In this document: one piece after another, positions 52,181-60,500 of the stretch
Layout: every line of letters starts with the position of its first letter
Numbering within the stretch: position 1 is the first letter of the stretch
The notes under the pieces: model-generated
Told to the model about the DNA's origin: nothing
Database searches by the model: none
What the model saw: the letters and a program-made list of their open reading frames with translations, nothing else
Assembly (NCBI GenBank): GCA_964481145.1
Contig: CAYZTA010000015.1
Location: 37,894-101,893 of the forward strand
From: Sandaracinus sp964481145
GTDB lineage: Bacteria; Myxococcota_A; Polyangia; Polyangiales; Sandaracinaceae
Direction of reading: 5' to 3'
Length of the DNA: 64,000 nucleotides
Made by a program: the position numbers and the translations under genes

Positions 52181-52345
52181 GTTCAAGAGGCCGAAGGAGG
52201 CGATTGAACCTTCGAAATCCGCCGTGATGAGCGCGCTCAGCCGATTCATCGTCGCGAAGACGAATCCGGCGCCGAGCCCGAAATCCAGGATTTCTCGTGT
52301 CGATCGCGAAAGCAATCTTGCTTCCGCAGAACCAAGCCGGATACG
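52181..52345. repeat. repeat R, copy 3 (partial, decayed)
   Basis: It matches the first and last parts of repeat R (VQEAEGGD, stop, TFEIRRDERAQPIHRRE, then the downstream block with TCGATCGCGAAAGCAATCTT) but lacks an internal part. It is more diverged than copy 2, so it is older. Confidence 0.8.
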
Positions 52346-52370
52346 CTGCTCGACCAGGCGACGCACGACC

Positions 52371-54311
52371 ATGATGGACAGATTCAATCAGAGTAAAAAC
52401 AAGGGTCAGGCTGTAGGCTTCGCCGGTGCGGGCGTGGCGATCGCGGTCTTCTTGGTGGCGCAGTATGCAGGTCAGGCATGGGCACCCTTCCTCGCGATCG
52501 TGATCACCGGCATAGGCGTTGCCATGGGAATTCTTTCCTTGTTCGACGGCATCTCGACGCAAGGCGGTTCCGCAGCGCTCAGCGCGGTGCATGATGTCGC
52601 CGCGGGCAAGAAGCTGCGACGCCCGCCGGATATCACGAGCCCCAGCGAGCTCGAGGCGTTCGATGCGCTCGAAGAGCTCTCCGACAAGCTCGCCGAGGAC
52701 CGCCGTCAGCAGGAAGATCTGCGCGAACAGCTGAACCGATTGCGACAAGAGCTCGATGCTCAAAGGCCGCGCGCGACGGAGCTCGAGTCACGTTTGCGCG
52801 ATGCCGAGTCGCAGCTCGCGTCGGCGCGTCGTGAGGCCGATGCAGCCGTGGCGGCGGCGCGTCGCGATGCCGAGACCGAGCTCGCCGCGGCACGACGCGA
52901 TGTCGAAGCGCAGATTTCGAAAGCCCACCGCGAAGCGGAGACGATGATCGCGTCGGCGCGTCGTGGCGCAGAGGATGGTGAGAACGTTCGGCGTGTCCTC
53001 GACGAAGAGCTCAAGGCGACCCGTCGCCAAGTTCGCGAGGGAGAAGAGCGCTTCTCTCAATATCTCGATCTGCTCTCGAATGGGTTTGGCGAGCAGATGG
53101 CCGCGGTCGAGCAGACGACCCGCTCGATGCAAGAGATGAGCGCGTCGCTCCATCAAATCGCGCAGCATGTCGAGGCGCTCGCGAGCAACGCCGAAGAGTC
53201 GAGCAGCTCCATCCTTCAAATGACGGCGACCAACGATGAAGTTGCGGAGAACACCGCCAATCTCGCGTCGTCGGTGCGCGAGACCGTGAGCTCGATCGAA
53301 GAGATGACCTACTCCATCAAAGAGGTCGCGCGGAACGTCGACGCGCTCTCGCTGACGGCCGAAGAGACCTCTTCATCGATGAACGAGATGGACGTCTCGA
53401 TCGATCAAGTGCAGTCCAACGCGAACGAAACAGCGCGCTTGTCCGAACAGGTCGCGGCCGATGCCGAGATCGGCGCGGACGCCATCTTGAAGACCATCCA
53501 AGAGATCAATCGAATCAAAGAGACCTCGAGCGAGGCCGTGCAGGTCATCTCGAATCTCGGCACGCGCATCGAAGCCATCGGCGACATCCTCGACGTCATC
53601 GACGATGTGGCCGAGCAGACGAACCTGCTCGCGCTGAACGCCGCGATCATCGCGGCACAGGCCGGTGAGCACGGCAAGGGCTTCGCGGTCGTCGCCGATG
53701 AAATCAAAGACCTCGCGGAGCGCGCGGGAGCGAGCACGCGCGAGATCGCAGATCTCATCAAGACCATCCAATCGGAGTCGAAGAAGGGAATCACCGCCGT
53801 CGAACGCGGCGCGGCCACCGTCGATCGCGGTGTCGAAGTGAGCGCCCACGCGGAAAGCGCGCTCAAGAAGATCCTCGAGAGCAGCCAGAAGAGCACGGCG
53901 ATGGTGCGTGCGATCGCACGTGCCACAGTGGAACAGGCAAAGGGCAGCAAGCAGGTCACCGACGCGATCGGCCGCATCGCCGAAACGGTGCAGCAGATCG
54001 CCGCAGCGACCGCTGAACAGGCGCGTGGCTCCGAGCTCATCATGAAGAGCGCGGAGAAGATGCGGCTCATCATCCAACACGTGGAGCGCTCGAGTCAGGA
54101 GCAGGCGCGTGGTGGGCGCCAAATCAGCCAAGCGATCGAAAATATCTCGAGCATGGTCAATCAGCTCCATCAATCGCACCGCGCGCAGGCCCGCGGGAGC
54201 GAACAAACCATCTCCGCGGCCAAGCGCATCGGCGAGCTGACCCGTGGATACGAGACACATCTTCGCGAGATGGGCCGCGTGGCGGAGCGATTGCGTCAGC
54301 TCGGAAACTGA
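52371..54311 (+). CDS. methyl-accepting chemotaxis protein without sensor domain
   Basis: The 646-residue receptor has two membrane helices close together (about 14-32 and 38-58) with almost no loop between, so no periplasmic sensor. An Arg/Ala/Glu-rich coiled coil (about 90-230) follows, then a long methyl-accepting signalling domain. The hairpin tip is near 412-458 (DDVAEQTNLLALNAAI, AGEHGKGFAVVADEIKDLAE). It should control a CheA kinase, but none is nearby. The ATG at 52371 is chosen because the frame upstream runs through repeat remnants. Confidence 0.9.
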   Translation: MMDRFNQSKNKGQAVGFAGAGVAIAVFLVAQYAGQAWAPFLAIVITGIGVAMGILSLFDGISTQGGSAALSAVHDVAAGKKLRRPPDITSPSELEAFDALEELSDKLAEDRRQQEDLREQLNRLRQELDAQRPRATELESRLRDAESQLASARREADAAVAAARRDAETELAAARRDVEAQISKAHREAETMIASARRGAEDGENVRRVLDEELKATRRQVREGEERFSQYLDLLSNGFGEQMAAVEQTTRSMQEMSASLHQIAQHVEALASNAEESSSSILQMTATNDEVAENTANLASSVRETVSSIEEMTYSIKEVARNVDALSLTAEETSSSMNEMDVSIDQVQSNANETARLSEQVAADAEIGADAILKTIQEINRIKETSSEAVQVISNLGTRIEAIGDILDVIDDVAEQTNLLALNAAIIAAQAGEHGKGFAVVADEIKDLAERAGASTREIADLIKTIQSESKKGITAVERGAATVDRGVEVSAHAESALKKILESSQKSTAMVRAIARATVEQAKGSKQVTDAIGRIAETVQQIAAATAEQARGSELIMKSAEKMRLIIQHVERSSQEQARGGRQISQAIENISSMVNQLHQSHRAQARGSEQTISAAKRIGELTRGYETHLREMGRVAERLRQLGN

Positions 54312-54385
54312 AAAGAGAACGCTCGTGAATCTTCACAGCGCGTGCGAGCCGGAAACGGCACGCCACGCGCTTATCTATTTCCGTC

Positions 54386-55033
54386 ATGAGCGACGCTGGC
54401 GAAATCGTATTGCGCGTCGCGGGCCTCTGTCTGCTCGTGGCGACAGCGCTCACCTTTTCATGGATGTGGCACGCTCGCCATCGCTGGGGGTTTACGAAAG
54501 GTCCGGCCGCAAAATTCGGCGATGGACCTTACCGACGCGGTGTGATGCGGACGCGCACTCCGCGCGGCGTGCCCCGAAGAGTCGCCTTCGCGGCAGGCTT
54601 TGGTGCGGTTTGGGGAGTGCTCACGTGTGGCGTCTTCACACCGCTCGGACTCCTCTTTTTGCTCGCTCCCGCGCATATCGATCCGAGATCACAGATCCTC
54701 CTCACGCTGAGCGGCTTGGGGGTCTTTGCGACGTCACTTGGTGGCGTCGCTCTCGGGTGGTCCATCGTGCGCACGTCACGGGCGCTTGCGTTGCGTGAGC
54801 CCGATATTCTCGAGCGGGCGATCCCCACGGCGTTCTGGTCCGTGATCCATCACGGCATCGTGATCGTATCCTTTCTACTCTTCTCCGCTCACGAACGAGC
54901 TTTCGGCATCGGTGTGGTCGTGAGCCTCGTGTGCTCTTTCGGGCTCGTGCACTCCTGGGTTCTTTCGCACGCAGCGCATTACGCTTCGCGGTTTCGTGAC
55001 GAAGACGATATGCGCGAGATGGGGCGGGAGTGA
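54386..55033 (+). CDS. membrane protein, first of a paralogous pair
   Basis: The 215-residue inner-membrane protein has about five helices (for example VLRVAGLCLLVATALTFSW at the start and VIHHGIVIVSFLLF later). A cytoplasmic stretch reads GDGPYRRGVMRTRTPRGVPR. The product at 55070-55702 shares this plan, including GxGxYR followed by GTPR and the HH pair in helix 4. The family is unknown to me. The two genes are 36 bases apart and probably form an operon. Confidence 0.75.
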   Translation: MSDAGEIVLRVAGLCLLVATALTFSWMWHARHRWGFTKGPAAKFGDGPYRRGVMRTRTPRGVPRRVAFAAGFGAVWGVLTCGVFTPLGLLFLLAPAHIDPRSQILLTLSGLGVFATSLGGVALGWSIVRTSRALALREPDILERAIPTAFWSVIHHGIVIVSFLLFSAHERAFGIGVVVSLVCSFGLVHSWVLSHAAHYASRFRDEDDMREMGRE

Positions 55034-55069
55034 TATTTCGCCACTCTGACGGCTTCATATCGCGCGCTC

Positions 55070-55702
55070 ATGAAGAAGAACATGGGACTCGCGCTGTACG
55101 CCCTCTTCGTGGTCGCCATTGCACTCTGTGCCACGATCGCGACCATCGTTTGGTCAGGTCAGTTCGCATCACGTTGGGGCAGCAAGCCGGGCCCTGAGAT
55201 GCGTTTGGGGCGTGGTGCCTATCGCGAAGCGACGATTCGCTCTGCGGTGGGACGAGGCACGCCGCGGATGGTCTCGTGGACGAGCGGAATCGGGATGGTG
55301 TGGGCCGTTCTGACGAGTCTCGTCTTCGCGCCGATGATGCTCTGCATCGGTGCGATGACCCACGGCACAGGGATCGTGGGGGTGATCACGGGCGTGGGCT
55401 TGGTCGTGACTGGATCGAGCGGATTCTTTCTCGGCATCGGGCTCGCCGGCGTGGGCTATTTCGTGATTCGACGAGATCGCGATGTCGTCGATCTCGCCGA
55501 AGGCGTGGTCGTGTGGTCGGTGCTTCATCACCTCTCGGGACTCTTGTTCGTGGTGCTCCACGCGATCGCGACACCGGGGCCGGGCCTATTGATTTTGACG
55601 GCTCCGATCTGGGTGTTCGGACTTGCGCACGCGTATGCACTTCAAGACGCGGCGCACGCGACCCTCGATGGCCCTCCGCCGGACGACGAGATTTTCTCCT
55701 GA
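55070..55702 (+). CDS. membrane protein, second of a paralogous pair
   Basis: The 210-residue inner-membrane protein is a paralogue of the preceding one: helix 1 ALYALFVVAIALCATIATIV, then LGRGAYREATIR and GRGTPRMVSW, three or four further helices, VLHHLSGLLFVVLHA and a short acidic tail. Unknown function. The tandem pair suggests a heteromeric complex or a recent duplication that has since diverged. Confidence 0.75.
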   Translation: MKKNMGLALYALFVVAIALCATIATIVWSGQFASRWGSKPGPEMRLGRGAYREATIRSAVGRGTPRMVSWTSGIGMVWAVLTSLVFAPMMLCIGAMTHGTGIVGVITGVGLVVTGSSGFFLGIGLAGVGYFVIRRDRDVVDLAEGVVVWSVLHHLSGLLFVVLHAIATPGPGLLILTAPIWVFGLAHAYALQDAAHATLDGPPPDDEIFS

Positions 55703-55806
55703 CCAGAGTCGCATTGATCGGAGATCACACCGACTCTGGTCAGACGCGGAGCGCGATCCTGGTTAAATAAAGCGGAGAAACGCTTTGCTTGCTATCTTGT
55801 GTCGCG

Positions 55807-57156
55807 ATGGAACGTCACCAGACCCTTTGTCTCCTTGCGTGGATGGGGATCGTGGGCTGTCAGCCAAACGATCCACCCGCCCCGATGGGCATGTCGATTC
55901 ATCCAGACGATCTCGGAGTGAGCGCATCCACATTGACCGCGGCCGAACGGCGCGTCCGCGCAGGGCAGATTCGGGACGCGGCAGCGGCGGCGGGGATCGA
56001 GCAAGGGTGGCTCCTCGCGGGCATCGCAGATGCCGAGACCAACATGTCTCATTGTTGGTCGGAGCTGACGTGGGCGTGCATGGGTCCAAACAGCGATGAT
56101 TGTGGCGGCGGACCTGTCGTGGCGGGCGCATCGGATGGGCCATGCTCGGCCGAGCAAGGCGGTATCGGGATGTTTCAGTTCGATGCGGGCACCTTCGACG
56201 ACACCTTGCGGAGAGAGGGCGAGCGCATCCTTTCGATCGCAGGAAACACGCAAGCCGCCGTCGATTTCACGGTCGCGATGGTGATGCGCTCGGCATATAT
56301 TTCCGGTGCCGCGGACCGCGAGCGAGCGATCTCCTGGATGAATGGCGTCCGCATCGACAATGATCGATGGGACGCGTGGATCCGCACCGTCACGCATTAT
56401 TACAACGGCTGCTCGCCGCGCGCTTCGTGTTTCACGAGCCGATACGCGCACTACCGCGACCGTACACGCGATGTGTTCAACGAAATGGGCGCTGAATTTT
56501 GGGAGACGGCGCGTGCTCCGGTCTGGGCCGCGCGGTTTGTGGCCCAAACGTTCCCTCTGGCGCGCGATCCCTTTCCGCTCGAAGCTGGAACCACGTTCGA
56601 AGGCGTCATCGAGATGCGCAACGAGGGCAACCAGACGTGGCGGCCAGGGGAAGTCTTTCTCGGCACGACCGAGCCGCGAGACGGCGCGAGCCCCATCGCC
56701 GATGAGACATGGATTTCTCTCGTTCGGCCAGCGACCCTCGATCGCGATGTTCCACCTGGAGCCACAGGCCGCTTCGAGTTTCGAGTGCGCGCACCGGAAA
56801 CCGCCGGCGAATACTCCCAGTATTTCAATCTTTTGCGAACAGGTGTCGCATGGTTCAGCGAGAGCGGTGGACCTGCCGACGATGTGATCGAGATTCGAGT
56901 CCAGTCGGTGGCGTCCATGGCGAACGAGCCCGATGCGGGGGTGGAACCCCGGCCAGGGCGTGATGCGGCTCTGCATGAAGTCGAAGACGCATGGAGCGGT
57001 CCTCGATCGAGGGATGCGACGATCGAACCCCCACGCGATGGTCGTTTGGTGGGTGGCTGCCATGTGGCTCGAACGCCAAGGTCCCACGTGTGGGGCATTC
57101 TTTCCTCGCTGCTCGCCGTCGTATTCATTTCGCGACGGCGTGCCGCGCGCGATTGA
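55807..57156 (+). CDS. lytic-transglycosylase-like protein with NBR1-type Ig domain and MYXO-CTERM-like tail
   Basis: The 449-residue protein has a lipoprotein-type signal (GIVGC, Cys18). An SLT-like domain covers about 50-230 (LLAGIADAETNMSHCW with a candidate catalytic glutamate, GGIGMFQFDAGT, VTHYYNGCS). A domain at about 250-370 resembles the Ig-like domain of NBR1 (MRNEGNQTWRPGEVFLG, VPPGATGRFEFRVRAP). A disordered stretch follows, and the C-terminus reads GGCHVARTPRSH, a helix and RRRAARD, the pattern of the MYXO-CTERM sorting tail. It should act on peptidoglycan at the cell surface. Having anchors at both ends is odd. The ATG at 55807 fits the signal start. Confidence 0.8.
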   Translation: MERHQTLCLLAWMGIVGCQPNDPPAPMGMSIHPDDLGVSASTLTAAERRVRAGQIRDAAAAAGIEQGWLLAGIADAETNMSHCWSELTWACMGPNSDDCGGGPVVAGASDGPCSAEQGGIGMFQFDAGTFDDTLRREGERILSIAGNTQAAVDFTVAMVMRSAYISGAADRERAISWMNGVRIDNDRWDAWIRTVTHYYNGCSPRASCFTSRYAHYRDRTRDVFNEMGAEFWETARAPVWAARFVAQTFPLARDPFPLEAGTTFEGVIEMRNEGNQTWRPGEVFLGTTEPRDGASPIADETWISLVRPATLDRDVPPGATGRFEFRVRAPETAGEYSQYFNLLRTGVAWFSESGGPADDVIEIRVQSVASMANEPDAGVEPRPGRDAALHEVEDAWSGPRSRDATIEPPRDGRLVGGCHVARTPRSHVWGILSSLLAVVFISRRRAARD

Positions 57157-57228
57157 CGTCGCGAAGGCCAGTCCCCACACGTGGCATCCCGATTGCTCGA
57201 TTTTCTCCCCGTGCGAAGGAGAAATTCG

Positions 57229-57435
57229 ATGCGAAAGAATCTGGGACTGATCGCGCTCGCTTTGTTCCTACCGATCGTCGGTGCGTGCAGGGCCCCCGGG
57301 GGTGGGTCTCGTGAGCACGAGCAGCCGATGGGACAGAGCGGGGAAACTCAGCGTGAACAGCGCGCGCCGATGGAACAACAGAAGCCTGGAGAACAGCAGC
57401 AGGCCCCGATGGGCGATCCGACGGACACCTATTGA
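57229..57435 (+). CDS. small Gln-rich lipoprotein
   Basis: The 68-residue product has a lipoprotein signal (FLPIVGAC, Cys20), and the mature part is almost only Gln, Glu, Pro and Gly (MEQQKPGEQQQAPMGDPT), so it is likely unstructured. GAAGGAG lies 9 bases before the ATG. Unknown function. Confidence 0.65.
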   Translation: MRKNLGLIALALFLPIVGACRAPGGGSREHEQPMGQSGETQREQRAPMEQQKPGEQQQAPMGDPTDTY

Positions 57436-57445
57436 GGCCTTCGCC

Positions 57446-57480
57446 CGATCATCGAAAATCGACGGGATTTTCGATGATCG
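57446..57480. terminator. perfect 15-base inverted repeat (likely terminator)
   Basis: CGATCATCGAAAATC and its exact inverse flank a 5-base loop just after the small lipoprotein gene. No T-run follows, so a factor-independent stop is not certain, but the position between two same-strand units fits. Confidence 0.55.
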
Positions 57481-57546
57481 CCCCCAGGGGGGAATCGCCA
57501 CCGGACAGAGTGCCTCGATCTCTGCTACACCCTCGTCCGGCGCCTT

Positions 57547-58023
57547 ATGTTCGGAATCGGTTTCGGCGAAATGCTCGTGATCGCGATGTTTCTTCTCATC
57601 GCAGTGGGGCCTGACAAGTTGCCCACGATGATCAAGACCGTGGCCAAAACATATCGCCAGTTTCGGCGGACGGCCCTTGATCTGCGTGCGAGCACGGGCA
57701 TCGACGATCTCCTGCGCGACGAAGAGCTGCGAGAAATCGCAGAGTTGCGCAAACAAAAGCTCGCGGCTCTCGCGGCCAAGCCAAACAAGCCCATCGCTCC
57801 GGTGAAAAAGCCAGCGACTGTCGAATCGACACCGGAGCCTCTGGATGAGTCACCCATCGCACCCGTGCCCGCGACGAAGCCCATGCACATGGGTGCGAAT
57901 TCCGAGAGCATGTCCGATGTCGAGTCCGGACATCCGCTGACCGAAAAACAACGGCGCATGGAGATGCCACCCGAGGGCGTCGATGTGTTCGAGGCCAGTG
58001 CGAAGCCGACAGGAGAACCTTGA
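57547..58023 (+). CDS. tatB: TatB/TatA family translocase subunit
   Basis: The 158-residue protein has the Tat subunit layout: MFGIGFGEMLVIAMFLLIAV, then GPDKLPTMIKTVAKTYRQFR, an amphipathic helix and a long charged/proline-rich tail. The glutamate in FGEML and length favour TatB over TatA. With TatC it forms the receptor for twin-arginine signal peptides, such as that of the lipoprotein at 23210. Its stop overlaps the tatC start (TGATG). Confidence 0.85.
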   Translation: MFGIGFGEMLVIAMFLLIAVGPDKLPTMIKTVAKTYRQFRRTALDLRASTGIDDLLRDEELREIAELRKQKLAALAAKPNKPIAPVKKPATVESTPEPLDESPIAPVPATKPMHMGANSESMSDVESGHPLTEKQRRMEMPPEGVDVFEASAKPTGEP

Positions 58024-58847
58024 TGGGCAAGCTGCTTCCGGGCGGAAAGCCCTCGGCGCTCGCGTTGGAAAGAAAGCTGAACGAAGCGGAAGCCGAGGCG
58101 AATGAGCCGGAAGACGACGTCGAGATGTCGTTTTTCGATCACCTGGGGGAGCTTCGCAATCGCTTGGTTCGGGCGTTGTTCGGGATTTTACCCGGCGTCA
58201 TCGTGGCGTGGTTCTTCAAGGAAGAGATCTTCACGTTCTTGAAGCGGCCTCTCGACCTCGCGTGCCAGGCGGATCCAAACTGCGACCACATCGTCATCCA
58301 CGTCCCAAACCCGACCGATCCCATCGTCGGCTACATGCTGATCGCTGGAATCGTGGGGCTCATCATCGCGAGCCCATGGGTGTTCTTTCAGCTTTGGATG
58401 TTCGTCGCCCCAGGCCTTTATCGAAGGGAACGCAGGCTTGCGCTCCCCTTCGTTCTCATCTCGACGCTCTTCTTCGCAGGCGGATCGTTCTTTGGTTACT
58501 ACTTGGTGTTGCCGCCTGCGTTCGAGATCTTTCTCGGATTTTTGAGCACCGAAATCGTGCCGAACTTCATGCTGCTCGATTACCTCGAGCTCGCGACCCG
58601 GTTGCTCCTCGCCTTTGGCGTCGTGTTTGAAGTCCCTGTGATCATCACGTTCCTGTCGTTCGCTGGCATCGTGAACTGGAAACAACTCCTTGGCTTCACG
58701 CGCTGGTGGGTGGTGATCTCGGCCGTGATCGCCGCCGTCCTGACACCCCCAGACGTGGGTTCGATGGCGATGATGCTCGTGCCTTTGATCCTCCTTTATT
58801 TCGTTTCGATCGGACTCGCCTGGGTTTTTGGCCCGAAAGTGACCTGA
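58023..58847 (+). CDS. tatC: TatC, twin-arginine translocase core
   Basis: The 274-residue protein has the TatC start (FFDHLGELRNRLVRAL), six membrane helices and the conserved periplasmic and loop motifs (PTDPIVGYMLIAGIVGLII, LWMFVAPGLYRRERRLA). The N-terminal 35 residues form an acidic extension. TatC binds the RR motif of Tat substrates. The ATG at 58023 overlaps the tatB stop, so the two are translated together. No tatA gene follows. Confidence 0.95.
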   Translation: MGKLLPGGKPSALALERKLNEAEAEANEPEDDVEMSFFDHLGELRNRLVRALFGILPGVIVAWFFKEEIFTFLKRPLDLACQADPNCDHIVIHVPNPTDPIVGYMLIAGIVGLIIASPWVFFQLWMFVAPGLYRRERRLALPFVLISTLFFAGGSFFGYYLVLPPAFEIFLGFLSTEIVPNFMLLDYLELATRLLLAFGVVFEVPVIITFLSFAGIVNWKQLLGFTRWWVVISAVIAAVLTPPDVGSMAMMLVPLILLYFVSIGLAWVFGPKVT

Positions 58848-58907
58848 TTTGTCGTTTTCTTGGCCTCCGGCGCCTCCTCCGCGAGGATGCGTCCCCGGAG
58901 GGTCAAG

Positions 58908-59585
58908 ATGAATCGTAGATCAGGGCTTCTTGCCGCTGCTGCGCTTTGCGTTGCAAGCGGTGTGATGAATCCGCGCGCTGCGCACGCATATGATGTCCAT
59001 GGGATCGGTTTGGGTGCAGACATCGCGCTCGGCGGGCCGAGTGGCCTCGCGCTTACCGTGGGTCTTGGTCGGATGGAGCTCGATTTCATCCTCGGCGCAT
59101 CCCTCACGTTGCCCGAGGGAGGCGTGCTCGAGCCCGATTTCGGAGGCGCCGTCGGTTTCTTCTATACGTTGACGGATGCGGCGCAGACGAACTTCCAGCT
59201 CGGCGGTCGCGTGGGTGTTTTGGTCGATGCAGAACAGGCCGCAGGTCTTGGTGGGGTCGAGCTACGCACCAATGCTGGGATTACCTTCGAGGTCGACGCG
59301 AGGCTCGAACACCGCCTCGACGACCACTGTGTTCTGAACTTCCAAGTGGGCATCATGACAGCGATTTGGCCCGATGATTCGGTCGTGGGCACTCCGCGTG
59401 CGGATTTCACGATGGGCATCGGAGGAACTGGCTTCGTGGGTGGCGCAGGCTTCCGATATTATTTCGAGTCACTGGGTCCGACGGCAGCGCCGCCGCCCCC
59501 TCCGCCCCCCGTGCGTCGCGCAGAGCCCGCGCCGGCGCCTTCGACGACCGAAGGCTCGGGCGAAACTCCTTATTGGGAGCAGTGA
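58908..59585 (+). CDS. exported beta-rich protein, probable outer-membrane protein
   Basis: The 225-residue product has a signal peptide ending RAAHA, and a mature part of short strands (GIGLGADIALGGPSGLALTV, FQLGGRVGVLVDAEQA) ending in GFRYYFESL. That pattern suggests an eight- to ten-strand barrel. A Pro/Ala tail follows (RRAEPAPAPSTTEGSGE). GGAGGG lies before the ATG at 58908, which fixes the start. Unknown role. Confidence 0.7.
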   Translation: MNRRSGLLAAAALCVASGVMNPRAAHAYDVHGIGLGADIALGGPSGLALTVGLGRMELDFILGASLTLPEGGVLEPDFGGAVGFFYTLTDAAQTNFQLGGRVGVLVDAEQAAGLGGVELRTNAGITFEVDARLEHRLDDHCVLNFQVGIMTAIWPDDSVVGTPRADFTMGIGGTGFVGGAGFRYYFESLGPTAAPPPPPPPVRRAEPAPAPSTTEGSGETPYWEQ

Positions 59586-59731
59586 ACATCGCGACGACCA
59601 TCGAATGATGGCGGACCATGAGAGGCCGGATTCCGAGAGGACTCCGGCCTCTTCACGTTTCTTCATCCGATTGCATGCAGATCCTCAACGAGCGTTCGGC
59701 ATCTTTGTCTCTCGAACGGAGGTGGGAAGAG

Positions 59732-60181
59732 ATGCTCGGATGTTTGATCGGCACGGTCTGTCTCCTCGGGCTTTTGAAATTGCTGAATGCCAATCGCCGG
59801 GGATTTCGTCGAAGAGGACGCGGGCTCTGGCTTCGCAAGCTCTTCGAACGTCTCGACACTTCACCTGGCCAAGAAAAGGTGATCAAACAATCGACCGAAG
59901 AGCTCTTCGAGGCCACGCGAGGGGTCCGAACTGAACTCGATCATTCGAGACATGAACTCGCGAATGCGCTCAGAAACGGCGTTATCGACGAGACTTCGAT
60001 GGGAGAGATGTTCGCACGACACGACGAGAAGCTGCGCGAGCTTCGAAAGGCCACGGTCCTCGCATTCGCGAAAATCAACGACGCGCTCGATGACGACCAG
60101 CGTCGCGAGCTCGCCGATCTTCTCGAACGTGGCCTCGGAAAGGGCATGTTCCGAGGGGGTCCGTATCGAGACGCCGCATGA
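59732..60181 (+). CDS. membrane-anchored heavy-metal-sensor/Spy-like protein
   Basis: The 149-residue protein has one N-terminal helix (LGCLIGTVCLLGLLKLL), a basic stretch and then a long helical region with MFARHDEKLRELRKAT and DALDDDQRRELADLLERG. The last resembles the LTxxQ motif of Spy/CpxP/CnrX-type periplasmic proteins. Those bind metals or misfolded proteins and feed envelope-stress systems. GGAGG before the ATG at 59732 decides the start. Two downstream genes encode a response regulator and a sensor kinase, which supports a sensor role. Confidence 0.65.
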   Translation: MLGCLIGTVCLLGLLKLLNANRRGFRRRGRGLWLRKLFERLDTSPGQEKVIKQSTEELFEATRGVRTELDHSRHELANALRNGVIDETSMGEMFARHDEKLRELRKATVLAFAKINDALDDDQRRELADLLERGLGKGMFRGGPYRDAA

Positions 60182-60210
60182 TCCAAAGAAAGAGAAGGAG
60201 ACAAGCGAAC

Positions 60211-60426
60211 ATGCTCAAGAGAAAACTTTTGATCGGCGCGCTCGCGTTCGGGACGTTCTTCGGGTACGCGGCAGGGTTCATGAGCCTGGGTGCGCATGCG
60301 GCTCGCTGCCATGCGGCTCGTCGAGCCGCATTCGAATCTCATGTCGCCGATGTCTGCACGCGTTCTGCGCATCGCGCATGGGAAGACAGGGCTGAACGTC
60401 TCGAAGGAGGTCGGCGCCCGTTTTGA
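60211..60426 (+). CDS. small exported protein of the stress unit
   Basis: The 71-residue protein has a signal-anchor helix (LLIGALAFGTFFGYAAGFM) and a His/Cys/Arg-rich tail (AARCHAARRAAFESHVADVC) that could bind a metal. AAGGAG lies upstream of the ATG at 60211; an ATG at 60178 overlapping the preceding stop is possible. It is placed between the Spy-like gene and the response regulator. Confidence 0.55.
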   Translation: MLKRKLLIGALAFGTFFGYAAGFMSLGAHAARCHAARRAAFESHVADVCTRSAHRAWEDRAERLEGGRRPF

Positions 60427-60500
60427 TCTCTCGATTTTCGAACGGGCAAAAGGTCTCGAACGAGTCAAACTAAGGCGAATCTCGTCAACGAGGTAGGAAC

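Larger units (their letters stand above)
51670..52370. other. remnant-rich gap before the chemoreceptor
   Basis: These 701 bases hold an inverted IS91 fragment (about 52093-52141) and repeat R copy 3 (52181-52345). The rest shows no gene. The chemoreceptor frame stays open through both remnants up to 51996, but that part is not translated in any plausible way. Confidence 0.6.

Noticed and set aside
51996..52370. N-terminal extension of the chemoreceptor
   Set aside because: The extra 125 codons run through repeat R copy 3 and an IS91 fragment, and the membrane helices begin right after the ATG at 52371.
55792..57180. A 462-codon open frame on the minus strand
   Set aside because: It is antisense to the transglycosylase-like gene, which has clear domains and signals.
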